A stretch of 64,000 bases of DNA from Peribacillus sp. FSL P2-0133 (GTDB taxonomy: Bacteria > Bacillota > Bacilli > Bacillales > DSM-1321): the NCBI RefSeq assembly GCF_037975445.1, contig NZ_CP150254.1, forward strand, positions 2,478,001 through 2,542,000, written 5' to 3'. Positions 44,177 to 54,230 of this stretch are shown piece after piece. Numbering within the stretch: the stretch's first letter is position 1; every line of letters starts with the position of its first letter. A program made the position numbers and the translations under genes. The notes under the pieces are model-generated. The model was not told the DNA's origin. It worked only from the letters and a program-made list of their open reading frames with translations, and did not search any database.

Positions 44177-44876
44177 GTTAACCGATGTCGCCGTGAATTA
44201 TGGGAGTTTCACTGCGATAAAACATGTGAATATCGAAGTTGCCAAGGGAGAGATCGTTGTTTTATTAGGAGCTAATGGGGCAGGAAAAAGCACGACTTTT
44301 CGTTCCATAAGCGGAATCAGTAAGCTGTCCAAGGGGGAAATTCATTTTCTGGGCATGCCGATAGGGGGCCGTGCCCCGGATCAGAATGTTCGGGAGGGAA
44401 TCGTCCAGTGTGCCGAAGGACGTAAACTGTTTCCACAGATGACCGTCCAGGAAAATCTGAGGATGGGTGCTTATGTGCATCGAAAGAAGAAAGCGGAGAT
44501 CAAGGATTCCTTGGAATACGTCTATCACTTATTCCCGATTTTAAAAGAAAAACATCATGATGAAGCGGGAAGCCTGAGCGGAGGCCAACAGCAAATGCTC
44601 GCAATTGGAAGAGCTTTGATGTCAAAACCGAAATTGTTGATGCTTGATGAGCCTTCGGTGGGACTCGCTCCACTTATTGTCGAACAAATGTTTTGGGTCA
44701 TTGAAGAAATAAACCGCGAAGGAATCGCGGTCCTGCTTGCTGAACAAAACGCGAATGCTGCCCTCGGCATTGCAGATAAAGGATATGTTTTCGAAAATGG
44801 GGAAATTGTCGTTCAAGGGACAGCAAGTGAGTTATTAGCCAATGATGAAGTAAGGAAAGCGTATATTGGGGCCTGA
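44169..44876 (+). CDS. livF: ABC transporter ATPase LivF
   Basis: The 235-aa ATPase has Walker A GANGAGKST, the Q-loop VQCAEGRKLFPQMTV, a canonical signature LSGGQQQM and Walker B LLMLDEPSVGLAP. GTG 44169 is 7 bases after GGAGGT; GTG 44163 is too close. With LivG it forms the ATPase pair; because the LivG signature is degenerate, the LivF signature may carry the main hydrolysis site. Confidence 0.92.
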   Translation: MLKLTDVAVNYGSFTAIKHVNIEVAKGEIVVLLGANGAGKSTTFRSISGISKLSKGEIHFLGMPIGGRAPDQNVREGIVQCAEGRKLFPQMTVQENLRMGAYVHRKKKAEIKDSLEYVYHLFPILKEKHHDEAGSLSGGQQQMLAIGRALMSKPKLLMLDEPSVGLAPLIVEQMFWVIEEINREGIAVLLAEQNANAALGIADKGYVFENGEIVVQGTASELLANDEVRKAYIGA

Positions 44877-44898
44877 AAAAATAGAATGGGGGATTTTT

Positions 44899-46080
44899 AT
44901 GAAAAAACTGAAAGTATTATTTGTCTTTCTCCTGCTAATCTTCACTGTTTTGGCCGGGTGCAATAAAGGGGATAGCTCTGTGTCAAGCAGTGGCAGTAAA
45001 GGCAAAGGTGAAAATGTCGTTAACATCGGTTTTAGCGGTCCTTTAAGCGGGGCAGCAGCCTTATATGGGAAACGGACATTGAATGGTGTCGAAATGGCCG
45101 TCAATGAAATTAACGATGCTGGCGGGTTTGAAGTAGATGGTAAGAATTACACGCTGAATTTAGTATCGTTGGATGATAAATACTTACCTAATGAAACAGG
45201 GTCGAATGCTAAACGATTAATTCAGGAATATGATACGCCAATCATTTTCACGCCTCATAGCGGAGGTGTGCTGGCACTTCAGGTTTTTAATGAACAAGAG
45301 GAATTCATCATTGGGGCATATACGAGTGAGCCGGCAGTGACCGAGAGCGGAAATTCATTAACCGTCCGGATTCCACCGAATTACGAGGGGTATATCGAAC
45401 CTTTTACAACATATGCAATGGAACATTTCGGCAAGAAGATTGCCGCTTTGCCAACATCTTCGCAATACGGTAAAGACTGGACGGAAGCCGTGCTTCCACA
45501 TTGGGAAAAGCAAGGCGGAAAAGTCGTTTATAATTCCTCGATTGATTTCGCCAAAGAAACCGATTTCTTTACGATTGTCACCAATGCCTTGAAAAAAGAT
45601 CCTGATGTGCTATTTATCGGTGGTGCTTCGGAACCTACGGCAAAAGTAGCGAAGCAAGCTCGGGAGCTAGGATTTAAGGGCGGTTTCATCATCATGGATC
45701 AAGCAAAGCTGGATCAAATGAAGCCGATTGCAGGGTCATATGAAACATTGGAAGGCTCGATTGGCGTTCTGCCACTGATGGACTCAGATGAAGAAGCAGT
45801 GCCTGCTTTCGTTGAGAAATATCAAAAGGATTATAAGGAAGATCCAAGCTCCGAAGTAGGATTGAATTATATCGCCATGTATGCGTTTGTGGAAGCGATG
45901 AAATCTGCAGGCAGCGTTGATGATGCGAAGGCCATCCGTAAACATATGCAAGATGGACTTTCAAATATCGGGCCAGATCAAAAAATATACGATATTCCCT
46001 CGATTGATGAAAATGGAGGATTTGCATCAACTATTGTCGTCGGTGCAGTAGAAAACGGGAAAGTAGTCCCTGTCCGTTAA
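44899..46080 (+). CDS. Solute-binding lipoprotein of the Liv-type transporter
   Basis: The 393-aa protein has a lipoprotein signal with lipobox LAGC (Cys21), then a type-I periplasmic binding fold: NIGFSGPLSGAAALYGKR, GVEMAVNEINDAGGF and GLNYIAMYAFVEAM. It is the surface ligand receptor for LivHMGF. GGGGGA precedes ATG 44899. Ligand specificity cannot be read from the sequence; the cluster points to a carboxylic acid rather than leucine. Confidence 0.9.
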   Translation: MKKLKVLFVFLLLIFTVLAGCNKGDSSVSSSGSKGKGENVVNIGFSGPLSGAAALYGKRTLNGVEMAVNEINDAGGFEVDGKNYTLNLVSLDDKYLPNETGSNAKRLIQEYDTPIIFTPHSGGVLALQVFNEQEEFIIGAYTSEPAVTESGNSLTVRIPPNYEGYIEPFTTYAMEHFGKKIAALPTSSQYGKDWTEAVLPHWEKQGGKVVYNSSIDFAKETDFFTIVTNALKKDPDVLFIGGASEPTAKVAKQARELGFKGGFIIMDQAKLDQMKPIAGSYETLEGSIGVLPLMDSDEEAVPAFVEKYQKDYKEDPSSEVGLNYIAMYAFVEAMKSAGSVDDAKAIRKHMQDGLSNIGPDQKIYDIPSIDENGGFASTIVVGAVENGKVVPVR

Positions 46081-46144
46081 CTGGGTAAAGGGATGCAGGT
46101 GTTCCGTGTAGTATACTAGTTTAGCATTTTGTTAAATACTTGTT

Positions 46145-46187
46145 CGTGTATCGTTCCTGATCATAGGGACGGTACACGTTTTTTTAT
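46145..46187 (+). terminator. Terminator of the transporter operon
   Basis: CGTGTATCGTTCC pairs with GGGACGGTACACG (with G-T pairs), followed by seven T. Confidence 0.88.
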
Positions 46188-46353
46188 TGTTGAATAAATC
46201 TACACCCAAAGATAGTAGGCTAGGCTCTTATGGGTAAATTACGGCACTCAGAAAGCGGCCATGGATGAATTCTTTAAGTTCGCCGGCATTGGGGTTTGAG
46301 GAATGAAAAATGCTAATTAACAAATTTTTCAAAAATATCTTGTATCAGAGTAA

Positions 46354-46367
46354 TGAAAACGCTATCA
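46354..46367 (+). promoter_or_regulatory. cre box upstream of murQ
   Basis: TGAAAACGCTATCA matches TGWAANCGNTNWCA fully, 85 bp before murQ. Carbon catabolite repression of the MurNAc operon is expected. Confidence 0.8.
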
Positions 46368-46378
46368 TTGAATATAAT

Positions 46379-46425
46379 ATGAAATATAATTTCATTTTTT
46401 TCTATTAAAAAATGAAATTATATTT
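46379..46425. promoter_or_regulatory. Overlapping inverted repeats, candidate MurR operator
   Basis: ATGAAAT-ATA-ATTTCAT lies at 46379-46395. In addition AAATATAATTTCATTTTTT (46382-46400) is mirrored perfectly by 46407-46425 around TCTATT, giving a third ATGAAAT at 46412. The site sits between the cre box and the murQ RBS, where an RpiR-family repressor such as MurR would act; the assignment is inference. Confidence 0.6.
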
Positions 46426-46451
46426 AAGTAATTGTTTATAGGAGGATTTAA

Positions 46452-47366
46452 TTGTCTATGGAGGAACATTTGCGTTCATTAACTACTGAATTACGGAACG
46501 AAAAGACGATGAATATCGACAGTGTAAATACGATGGAAGTCATTTCTGCAATCAATAAGGAAGATTTTAAAGTGGCAGCAGCGGTTCAGGAGGTATTGCC
46601 AGAGATTGAAACGGTGGTTGAATGGGCTTGCGAATCGTTAAAAAAAGGAGGGAGACTCATATACATCGGGGCAGGAACAAGCGGAAGACTCGGTGTTTTA
46701 GATGCCGTGGAATGTCCCCCGACTTTCAGCACACCACCTGATAGGGTGCTGGGAATAATAGCAGGAGGGGAAAATGCGTTTGTTCGGGCTGTTGAAGGAG
46801 CAGAGGATAAAGAAGAGTTTGGGGAATGTGATCTGATTGACGTGGAACTTACAGCAAATGATACGGTTATTGGCATCGCGGCAAGCGGCCGTACCCCTTA
46901 TGTGAGGGGCGCTTTACGTTATGCCAGAAAAGTTGGGGCTAAAGCGGTGGCATTATCATGCAATAAAAACGCGAGCATCACGGAAGCAGCTGATATAGGG
47001 ATCGAAGTGGTAGTCGGACCGGAAGTGTTAACAGGATCCACTAGAATGAAAGCGGCAACTGCACATAAAATGGTACTCAATATGATTTCAACCGCAACCA
47101 TGATCCGGTTGGGAAAAGTCTATGAAAATCTGATGGTCGATGTTAATGTCAGTAATCAAAAACTGAAGGACCGCGCAATAAGCATCATAGAAACTGTAAC
47201 GAATGCTGACTATGATCAAGCTTTGAATACGCTTGAAAAGGCAAATAATCAAGTTAAACCAGCGATTGTCATGATAAAAACGGCAACAGATTATGAAAAA
47301 GCAATGGAGTTACTGGAGAATGCGGATGGAGATGTCAGAAAAGCCATCTCGATCTATGAAGATTAA
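46452..47366 (+). CDS. murQ: N-acetylmuramic acid 6-phosphate etherase
   Basis: The 304-aa SIS-domain protein has [34 protein letters not shown] and [16 protein letters not shown], all specific to MurQ. It cleaves the lactyl ether of MurNAc-6-phosphate to give GlcNAc-6-phosphate and D-lactate. TTG 46452 lies 6 bases after AGGAGG and gives the same length as B. subtilis MurQ; ATG 46458 is possible. It heads the operon. Confidence 0.96.
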   Translation: MSMEEHLRSLTTELRNEKTMNIDSVNTMEVISAINKEDFKVAAAVQEVLPEIETVVEWACESLKKGGRLIYIGAGTSGRLGVLDAVECPPTFSTPPDRVLGIIAGGENAFVRAVEGAEDKEEFGECDLIDVELTANDTVIGIAASGRTPYVRGALRYARKVGAKAVALSCNKNASITEAADIGIEVVVGPEVLTGSTRMKAATAHKMVLNMISTATMIRLGKVYENLMVDVNVSNQKLKDRAISIIETVTNADYDQALNTLEKANNQVKPAIVMIKTATDYEKAMELLENADGDVRKAISIYED

Positions 47367-47377
47367 GGAGGGAAGCA

Positions 47378-48235
47378 ATGGCTACAGGAGGATTATCAAT
47401 CATACAGACGATGTTGAGCAAGCTGCCGCAATCAGAACAAAAACTAGCAGAATATATTCTACAGAATCCTCATGAAGTTGTGAACAGCACTGTACAGGAA
47501 TTAAGTACGTCTGCCCAAACTAGCGGGGCCGCTGTTATTAGGTTGTGTAAATCGCTTGGAATAAAAGGGTTTCAAGATTTGAAAATAAGGATTGCTGGAG
47601 ATTTGATGAAGACAGTTGAACAGGGGTACCGGGATATCGAGCCTTCCGAATCACTGTATCGGATTGTGGAGAAAACAACGAGTAATTCGATTCAGACCAT
47701 TAGGGACACATCTGAAATAATCGATCACGATAATCTCAAACATGCGATAAAGCTGATGCTGAATGCTAAAACCGTCCACTTTTGCGGTGTGGGTGCTTCG
47801 AATATAGTTGCTGCTGACGCTCAGCAAAAATTACTTCGCGTCAATAAGGGGGCAACGGCTTTTACAGATATGCATTTAGTTGCAACCCTGATTGCAAATG
47901 CTGATGAAAATGACATCGTTTTTGCCATTTCATTTTCAGGGGAAACACCTGAAGTTGTCAATATATTGAAACTGGCAAAGGAACGTGGGGTCAAGACAAT
48001 CGGGCTGACTCATTATGGCCAAACAACGGTATCATCCTTGTGTGACGTCACACTGTATACATCCTATTCGAATGAAGCACCGTTTCGAAGTGCAGCAACA
48101 TCCTCACGATTGGCGCAATTATATATGATTGACATTTTGTTTTTGGGGATGGCTTCAGAACAATATGAAGAGACTGTCCAATATATTGATAACACCAGGT
48201 CTGCCATTAAATCGATGACAGATCGATATAAATGA
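47378..48235 (+). CDS. murR: MurR, RpiR-family regulator of MurNAc use
   Basis: The 285-aa protein has an N-terminal RpiR helix-turn-helix (residues 1-75; TSAQTSGAAVIRLCKSLG) and a C-terminal SIS sugar-phosphate domain (120-260; VHFCGVGASN, FAISFSGETPEV). MurR represses mur genes until MurNAc-6-phosphate binds. AAGGAGGG precedes the ATG. Position between murQ and murP matches B. subtilis. Confidence 0.93.
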   Translation: MATGGLSIIQTMLSKLPQSEQKLAEYILQNPHEVVNSTVQELSTSAQTSGAAVIRLCKSLGIKGFQDLKIRIAGDLMKTVEQGYRDIEPSESLYRIVEKTTSNSIQTIRDTSEIIDHDNLKHAIKLMLNAKTVHFCGVGASNIVAADAQQKLLRVNKGATAFTDMHLVATLIANADENDIVFAISFSGETPEVVNILKLAKERGVKTIGLTHYGQTTVSSLCDVTLYTSYSNEAPFRSAATSSRLAQLYMIDILFLGMASEQYEETVQYIDNTRSAIKSMTDRYK

Positions 48236-48267
48236 TTCATATGAGATTTGACAAAGGGGGCTTTTGA

Positions 48268-49638
48268 ATGGGTAAGGGGGATAAGTACGCCATTTTAGCA
48301 GAAGAGTTATTGGGGAAATTGGGTGGGGCATCTAATGTTGCCGATGCTGCACATTGTATGACCAGACTCAGGGTACTGCCAATCGATCGTTCGAAAGTAA
48401 AAATGGAAGATATAAAAAATACGGAAGGCGTTTTTGGCGTCATTGAAGAGGAAACGATACAAATCGTCCTTGGGCCAGGCGTGGTGAACAAGGTTCATAC
48501 AGAATTTGAAAAGCTTCTGGAGGAATCTTCTGGCGATTTGAACTTAAAAGAAGTAGCCTCGAAGAATAAATCAGAGATTGATAGGAAAAACGCAAAACCG
48601 TTTAAACTTTTTTTACGCAGGATTGCAAGTATTTTCATCCCTTTAATTCCCGCCTTAGTGGCATCAGGTTTGATTACCGGTATTACAAAAGCAATCGTTC
48701 AAGCCGGCTGGCTTGCAGCAGAATCGCAATTAGCCATCATTTTAACTGTTATCGGGTCGGGGCTGTTTGCCTATTTGGGGATTTTGGTTGGGACCAATGC
48801 AGCAAAAGAATACGGTGGATCACCTGCACTTGGTGCACTTGCAGGTATCTTAGTCATAAACCCGGCCGTCGGCGACATTTCATTGTTCGGTGAAAATTTG
48901 CTCCCTGGCCGCGGTGGGTTGATAGGAGTCCTCTTTGCAGCTATTTTCATAGCCTTGGTGGAAAAACAGGTCAGGAAATTCATTCCCCAATCACTTGATA
49001 TCATTTTGACGCCAACCATCGCTTTACTCATTACTGGGATTGTCACTTACATTGTATTTATGCCGGTAGGAGGGTTTTTATCGGATGCCATTACGACTGG
49101 GTTATTGAATGTTTTGGATTTCGGTGGTGTCGTAGCTGGATTCGTGCTTGGTGCGGCCTTCCTCCCTCTCGTCATTACTGGTTTACATCAAGGTTTAACG
49201 CCTGTCCATCTAGAATTGATCAATTCGATTGGTGATGATCCACTGCTTCCCATTTTGGCGATGGGTGGCGCGGGCCAAGTTGGAGCGGCATTTGCCATCT
49301 ATATGAAAACGAAGAAAGCAAGTTTGAAGCGAGCTATCGGAGGGGGCCTTCCTTCCGGGATGCTAGGTATCGGTGAACCCCTTATATTTGGAGTGACCCT
49401 GCCATTGGGCAGGCCTTTCTTAACTGCATGTTTAGGTGCAGGAGTAGGAGGAGCCTTCCAAGCTCAATTCGGAATCGCAACGTCGTCCATCGGTGTGTCC
49501 GGACTGCCGCTTACCTTTTTAGTTCATCCAAACCAAATCGGACTGTTCCTCGCTGGGTTGTTCATTTCCTATATAGCAGGATTTATTTTTACGTATTTGT
49601 TTGGATTCAAAGATGAAATGGCGGTTGAATTCAAGTGA
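48268..49638 (+). CDS. murP: PTS EIIBC for N-acetylmuramic acid
   Basis: The 456-aa protein has an N-terminal EIIB domain with phospho-Cys30 in AAHCMTRLRV, then an EIIC membrane domain (residues 105-450) containing the GLHQGLTPVHLELI loop. No EIIA domain is attached, as is usual for MurP, so it borrows one from another PTS. It imports and phosphorylates MurNAc or the MurNAc-GlcNAc disaccharide. The stop overlaps the mupG start by 4 bp. Confidence 0.93.
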   Translation: MGKGDKYAILAEELLGKLGGASNVADAAHCMTRLRVLPIDRSKVKMEDIKNTEGVFGVIEEETIQIVLGPGVVNKVHTEFEKLLEESSGDLNLKEVASKNKSEIDRKNAKPFKLFLRRIASIFIPLIPALVASGLITGITKAIVQAGWLAAESQLAIILTVIGSGLFAYLGILVGTNAAKEYGGSPALGALAGILVINPAVGDISLFGENLLPGRGGLIGVLFAAIFIALVEKQVRKFIPQSLDIILTPTIALLITGIVTYIVFMPVGGFLSDAITTGLLNVLDFGGVVAGFVLGAAFLPLVITGLHQGLTPVHLELINSIGDDPLLPILAMGGAGQVGAAFAIYMKTKKASLKRAIGGGLPSGMLGIGEPLIFGVTLPLGRPFLTACLGAGVGGAFQAQFGIATSSIGVSGLPLTFLVHPNQIGLFLAGLFISYIAGFIFTYLFGFKDEMAVEFK

Positions 49639-50645
49639 TCGGAATTTCTTTTTATCTACAAGACCCGCATGCAGAAACACAAATCATCCATGCTGCTAAC
49701 CTGGGAGTGAGGAAAGCATTTACCTCGCTTCATATTCCTGAAGAAAAGGGTGATCTTGTGAAGAGGATGATCACGCTTTTAAAGCTTTCAGATGCCTATG
49801 GAATGGAAATCCATGCAGATGTCTCATTAAACACGCTTGATCATTTAGGGATTAGCAAATTTACGGATTTATGGCCATTAGGTATTAAAGGTATTCGCCT
49901 TGATGATGGGTTTGATAAAGAAACGGTCATATCTTTATCTAAGGTGTTTTCACTCTCACTAAATGCAAGTACATTGAATGAAGAAGAACTTTTAGCCGTG
50001 CTTGGGGGCGGTGTGGAAACGGAAAGTCTGATCGCTTGGCACAACTTTTATCCAAGGCCCGAATCGGGCCTTGAGGAAGAGTTCTTTCATGAACAAAATC
50101 GAATGTTCAAGAAATACGGCATACCGATCTTTGCTTTCATCCCGGGTGCAGGAAGTAAACGCGGTCCTCTTCATGAGGGCCTTCCAACACTTGAAAAACA
50201 CAGGTTGATGAATCCTTACGCTGCCGGTATTGAGCTAATTCAGCATGTGGAAGGAGTTTACGTTGGAGATCAAGGAACGGAGAATAATCTGCTTGAGAAT
50301 CTAACTGCCTATAAAAATCTAAATATTCTAACTGTTAGAATGGAATCCCGAATCTTGCAAAGCGGTCAGTATAAATTGAGGCCAGATGTTTCTCAAGATG
50401 TTTTCCGGCTGCAGAATACCCGGGTCACAGCAAATGTTGAGCCGAGTAATACAGTTGCACGCAGCCTTGGGTCCATAACGATGGACAATGATGCTTACGG
50501 AAGGTATCGGGGAGAGGTCCAAATTTGCAAGAGAGACCTAGGGGCAAATCACCGAGTTAATGTGATAGGTCGAGTTATAGAAGAAGATATTCCCTTGCTG
50601 TCCCTTCTAAAGCCTGGTCAAACGATAAACCTTGTAATTGAGTGA
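49635..50645 (+). CDS. mupG: 6-phospho-N-acetylmuramidase MupG (DUF871 family)
   Basis: The 336-aa protein begins GISFYLQD and has an N-terminal TIM barrel (KAFTSLHIPEE, IRLDDGF, HNFYPRPESGL) and a cyclophilin-like C-terminal domain, the DUF871 layout. MupG of Staphylococcus aureus hydrolyses MurNAc-6P-GlcNAc. The GTG start is coupled to murP. Its presence indicates that the disaccharide may be imported intact, in addition to free sugars. Confidence 0.9.
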   Translation: MIGISFYLQDPHAETQIIHAANLGVRKAFTSLHIPEEKGDLVKRMITLLKLSDAYGMEIHADVSLNTLDHLGISKFTDLWPLGIKGIRLDDGFDKETVISLSKVFSLSLNASTLNEEELLAVLGGGVETESLIAWHNFYPRPESGLEEEFFHEQNRMFKKYGIPIFAFIPGAGSKRGPLHEGLPTLEKHRLMNPYAAGIELIQHVEGVYVGDQGTENNLLENLTAYKNLNILTVRMESRILQSGQYKLRPDVSQDVFRLQNTRVTANVEPSNTVARSLGSITMDNDAYGRYRGEVQICKRDLGANHRVNVIGRVIEEDIPLLSLLKPGQTINLVIE

Positions 50646-50847
50646 CCAATTGAAACAATTATACAGGGGGTAAATGGATATATTTCATGAAGGCTTGTTA
50701 AAAGAGGCGGCTGCGGGGTTTCCAATGCTGCCTTGATTTCTTTATAGAATCTATATAGTTCATTTCCAATCATTTTTTCCCCTTCATGAAAGTGGATATG
50801 GAATTGTTGCTAACGGAACTAAAAAGTAAACAAGGGAGGAAGCCTAA

Positions 50848-52788
50848 ATGATAAAAAGGATATGTGCCCCTGCTGGAATCGCATTATTCTTTGTTTTATC
50901 CATTTTGGGAGGGAATGCAACAGCAAAGGGATCAGAGAATGAAAAATCTGTATCGGATATTCAGGAAATCGTAGAAAACATGACAATCGATGAAAAAGTC
51001 GGCCAAATGCTAATGCCCGATTTTCGCAATTGGCAAAAACAAGGAGAAGCGAAGGCGACCGGGTTTATTGAAATGAACTCAGAAGTTGCAAGCATCATCA
51101 AAAAATATCATCTGGGCGGTGTGATTCTGTTTGCTGAGAATGTTGTCGAAACCGAACAAACGGTTCGGCTAACAGATGGTTTGCAGATGGCAAGCCAGGA
51201 CATACCGCTGTTCATAACGATCGATCAGGAAGGAGGAATCGTAACTCGCCTTCAAACTGGAACGAACCTTCCTGGTAATATGGCACTTGGTGCAGCCAGA
51301 AATGAGAGTTACGCTTATCAATCTGGAGAAATCATTGGCAAGGAACTGTCGTCACTTGGCATAAATGTCAATTTCGGGCCGTCTGTCGATGTCAATAATA
51401 ATCCCGGAAATCCTGTTATTGGCGTTCGTTCCTTCAGTTCTGATCCGGAACTTGTATCAAAGCTTGGCATTCAGACGATAAAAGGATTGCAAAATCAGAA
51501 CATGATAGCGACGACCAAGCATTTCCCCGGCCATGGAGATACAGCAGTCGATAGTCATTATGGTCTCCCTCTTGTTTCTCATGATAAAGAACGTTTGCGT
51601 TCCATCGAGTTGGTTCCTTTCCAAAGGGCCATCGATGCTGGAGTTGATATGATGATGACTGCACATGTTCAATTTCCTGCATTCGATGACACTAAGTATA
51701 TCAGTAAAAAAGACGGTCAAGAAATTATGGTTCCTGCAACGTTGTCACAAAAGGTCATCACGGGTCTATTACGTGAAGAAATGGGTTTTGACGGTGTTGT
51801 GGTTACAGATGCTTTGAATATGAATGCCATCGCGGACAACTTCGGGCAGGAAGAAGCTGTGGTCCTCGCCCTGAAATCTGGCGTTGATATTGCACTGATG
51901 CCTGCACAGGTTAATTCGCTTAAAATGGAAAAGAATATAACCACTGTATTCAATGCAGTGAAGGCAGCAGTGGAAAGTGGGGAAATTCCTCTAGGTCAAG
52001 TCAATCAATCTGTAACAAGGATACTTGAACTGAAAGTGAAGAGAGGGATATTAAACCCTGACGATACTCCGATCGATAAAAAAATCGAAACCGCGCTTAA
52101 AGTGGTCGGGAATGAAGATCATTTGAAAAAAGAAAGGAAAATCGCGGAAGATGCCATCACTCTTTTGAAAAATGAAGACAAAACATTGCCTTTCAAACCT
52201 AAGAAAAATGATAAAGTTTTAATTCTTGCTCCTTTTGATGACCAAGTTGAATCCATGTCCAGGAGCATCGGCGAATTAGCTGATAAAAAGAAAATCAAGA
52301 AAGTCCAAATAACGGGTATGAGTTTTTCAGGAAAGTCATTTTCAGATCAAGTGGCCAGACTCATTGATGAATCGGACTTTGTCATAACTGGTTCCTATAT
52401 TGTCAAAAACGATCCGGCTGTCAATGATGGAGTGATAGATGATAGCATTCAAGATTCGTCGAAGTGGGCAACAGCCTTCCCTAGGGCGGTCATGAATCAT
52501 GCTAAGAAGAAAGATAAAGAATTTGTTTTAATGAGTTTAAGAAACCCTTATGATGTTGCAAACTTTGAAGAAGCGAAAGCGGTTCTTGCTGTTTACGGGT
52601 TCAAAGGGTATTCGAATGGGCGTTATAGACAGCCAAATATCCCGGCAGGCATCTCGACCATTTTTGGAGAATCAAAACCTAAAGGCACGTTGCCGGTCGA
52701 TATACCATCAGTAACCAAGCCCAATGAAAGCCTTTATAAATTTGGATATGGATTAGATATTAAATCTGGAAGACCCTTTAAAAAATAG
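50848..52788 (+). CDS. nagZ: Exported beta-N-acetylglucosaminidase NagZ (GH3)
   Basis: The 646-aa protein has a signal peptide (residues 1-27), a GH3 barrel with the NagZ-type KHFPGHGDT loop carrying the His/Asp acid-base dyad, the nucleophile segment [11 protein letters not shown], and a C-terminal alpha/beta-sandwich domain as in B. subtilis NagZ (YbbD, 642 aa). It removes GlcNAc from the non-reducing ends of muropeptides outside the cell. AAGGGAGGAAG precedes the ATG. Confidence 0.94.
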   Translation: MIKRICAPAGIALFFVLSILGGNATAKGSENEKSVSDIQEIVENMTIDEKVGQMLMPDFRNWQKQGEAKATGFIEMNSEVASIIKKYHLGGVILFAENVVETEQTVRLTDGLQMASQDIPLFITIDQEGGIVTRLQTGTNLPGNMALGAARNESYAYQSGEIIGKELSSLGINVNFGPSVDVNNNPGNPVIGVRSFSSDPELVSKLGIQTIKGLQNQNMIATTKHFPGHGDTAVDSHYGLPLVSHDKERLRSIELVPFQRAIDAGVDMMMTAHVQFPAFDDTKYISKKDGQEIMVPATLSQKVITGLLREEMGFDGVVVTDALNMNAIADNFGQEEAVVLALKSGVDIALMPAQVNSLKMEKNITTVFNAVKAAVESGEIPLGQVNQSVTRILELKVKRGILNPDDTPIDKKIETALKVVGNEDHLKKERKIAEDAITLLKNEDKTLPFKPKKNDKVLILAPFDDQVESMSRSIGELADKKKIKKVQITGMSFSGKSFSDQVARLIDESDFVITGSYIVKNDPAVNDGVIDDSIQDSSKWATAFPRAVMNHAKKKDKEFVLMSLRNPYDVANFEEAKAVLAVYGFKGYSNGRYRQPNIPAGISTIFGESKPKGTLPVDIPSVTKPNESLYKFGYGLDIKSGRPFKK

Positions 52789-52801
52789 GGAGGGATGCAA
52801 T

Positions 52802-54040
52802 TTGAAAAGAATGATAACCATATTTACCATTTGTCTGTTGACTTTCGGCATCGTTTCCTCAAAAAGTGTAACCGCTGTTAAAGAGAAGAAAAAACAAAAG
52901 GTCAGTCCCGGTATTGAAGTTCTTTTAAAAGAAGAAAAGGACGTGTTAAGCGGAAAGAAAGTCGGCTTGATTACGAATCCAACTGGCATCGATTCTAAAT
53001 TAACCAGCATCGTCGATCTACTTAATGATGATCCGGATATTAATTTGACAGCGTTATTTGGTCCTGAACATGGAGTGCGTGGAGATGCGCAAGCTGGTGC
53101 AAGCGTTGAATATTATATTGATGAAAAAACAGGGTTGCCCGTTTATAGCTTATATGGCAAAACGAAAAAACCGACGCCTGAAATGTTAAAGGATGTTGAG
53201 GTCCTTGTTTTTGATATCCAGGATGTCGGAACACGCTATTACACTTATATCTACACGATGGCTTATGCAATGGAAGCAGCCAAAGAAAATGATATCCCAT
53301 TTATCGTGCTGGACCGCCCCAACCCACAAGGCGGGGTGTCGGTAGATGGGCCAGTACTTGAACCTGAATTCTCATCGTTTGTTGGTTTGTATCCAATACC
53401 TCTTAAGCATGGGATGACTGTTGGGGAACTCGCGACTTTGTTCAATAAGGAATTTAAAATTGGTGCAGATCTAAAGGTCATCAAGATGAAAGGCTGGAAG
53501 CGAGATATGGATTATGACGAAACTGGTCTCCCTTTTGTCTTACCGTCACCGAATATGCCGACAGTTTCCACTACGTTCGTATATCCGGCTACAGGCTTGA
53601 TCGAGGGAACGAATGTCTCTGAAGGCAGAGGAACGACTAAACCATTCGAGTTGATTGGTGCTCCTTATATAAACAGCGATGAGCTTGCTGGGAAATTAAA
53701 TGCATTAAGGTTACCTGGCGTAAAATTCAGGGCAGCCTCCTTTACACCTACATTTTCAAAACATGCAGGTAAACTTAGCCATGGAGTGGAAATTTATATA
53801 ACGGATAGAGAGGAATTCAAGGCTGTCCCTACCGGACTTCACATCATCAAGACCATTCAGGATCTATATCCTGCAGATTTCGAGTTCCTTGCAGCCAAAA
53901 ATTTCAATTTATTGATTGGCAATGGATGGGTAATGTCAAGAATTGAAGAAGGTTCATCAGTAAATGAAATCATGAAAGAATATCAAGCAAAGCAGGATGC
54001 TTTTAAAAAGGTTCGCAAAAATTACTTGCTCTATAAATAA
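52802..54040 (+). CDS. namZ: Exo-beta-N-acetylmuramidase NamZ (DUF1343)
   Basis: The 412-aa protein has a signal peptide (residues 1-25) and the DUF1343 motifs GLITNPTGID, LFGPEHGVRGD, FDIQDVGTRYYTYIYTM and VSEGRGTTKPFE. NamZ (YbbC) of B. subtilis splits MurNAc from the non-reducing end of glycan chains, working alternately with NagZ. The TTG start lies 7 bases after TAGGGAGGG. It ends in a terminator. Confidence 0.94.
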   Translation: MKRMITIFTICLLTFGIVSSKSVTAVKEKKKQKVSPGIEVLLKEEKDVLSGKKVGLITNPTGIDSKLTSIVDLLNDDPDINLTALFGPEHGVRGDAQAGASVEYYIDEKTGLPVYSLYGKTKKPTPEMLKDVEVLVFDIQDVGTRYYTYIYTMAYAMEAAKENDIPFIVLDRPNPQGGVSVDGPVLEPEFSSFVGLYPIPLKHGMTVGELATLFNKEFKIGADLKVIKMKGWKRDMDYDETGLPFVLPSPNMPTVSTTFVYPATGLIEGTNVSEGRGTTKPFELIGAPYINSDELAGKLNALRLPGVKFRAASFTPTFSKHAGKLSHGVEIYITDREEFKAVPTGLHIIKTIQDLYPADFEFLAAKNFNLLIGNGWVMSRIEEGSSVNEIMKEYQAKQDAFKKVRKNYLLYK

Positions 54041-54045
54041 GTGAA

Positions 54046-54080
54046 AAAAGAAAAGTCCGGTTGGACTTTTCTTTTTTTGA
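54046..54080 (+). terminator. Terminator of the mur operon
   Basis: AAAGAAAAGTCC (54047-54058) pairs with GGACTTTTCTTT (54063-54074) around GGTT, followed by T residues. Confidence 0.92.
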
Positions 54081-54112
54081 TGAACTTTCGAAGGAGGAGA
54101 AAATCGCTAAGA

Positions 54113-54130
54113 CTTTATTCCTGAATAAAG
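54113..54130. promoter_or_regulatory. Short perfect palindrome upstream of nagP
   Basis: CTTTATTC and GAATAAAG are separated by two bases. It lies about 100 bp before nagP, so it may bind a regulator; no T run follows. Confidence 0.4.
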
Positions 54131-54230
54131 CCAAATTAATAAATGAAATGCAGTTCTAAAATGGAAGGAACCGTTGTCTAATAGAATATGGGGTTTGCCC
54201 TAAATCAGTAATTGTCAGGAGGAAAGAGGG

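Noticed and set aside
41549..46080. Plain leucine/isoleucine/valine importer
   Set aside because: The sigma-54 promoter and activator sites shared with acyl-CoA catabolism make an acid substrate more likely; ligand remains unproven.
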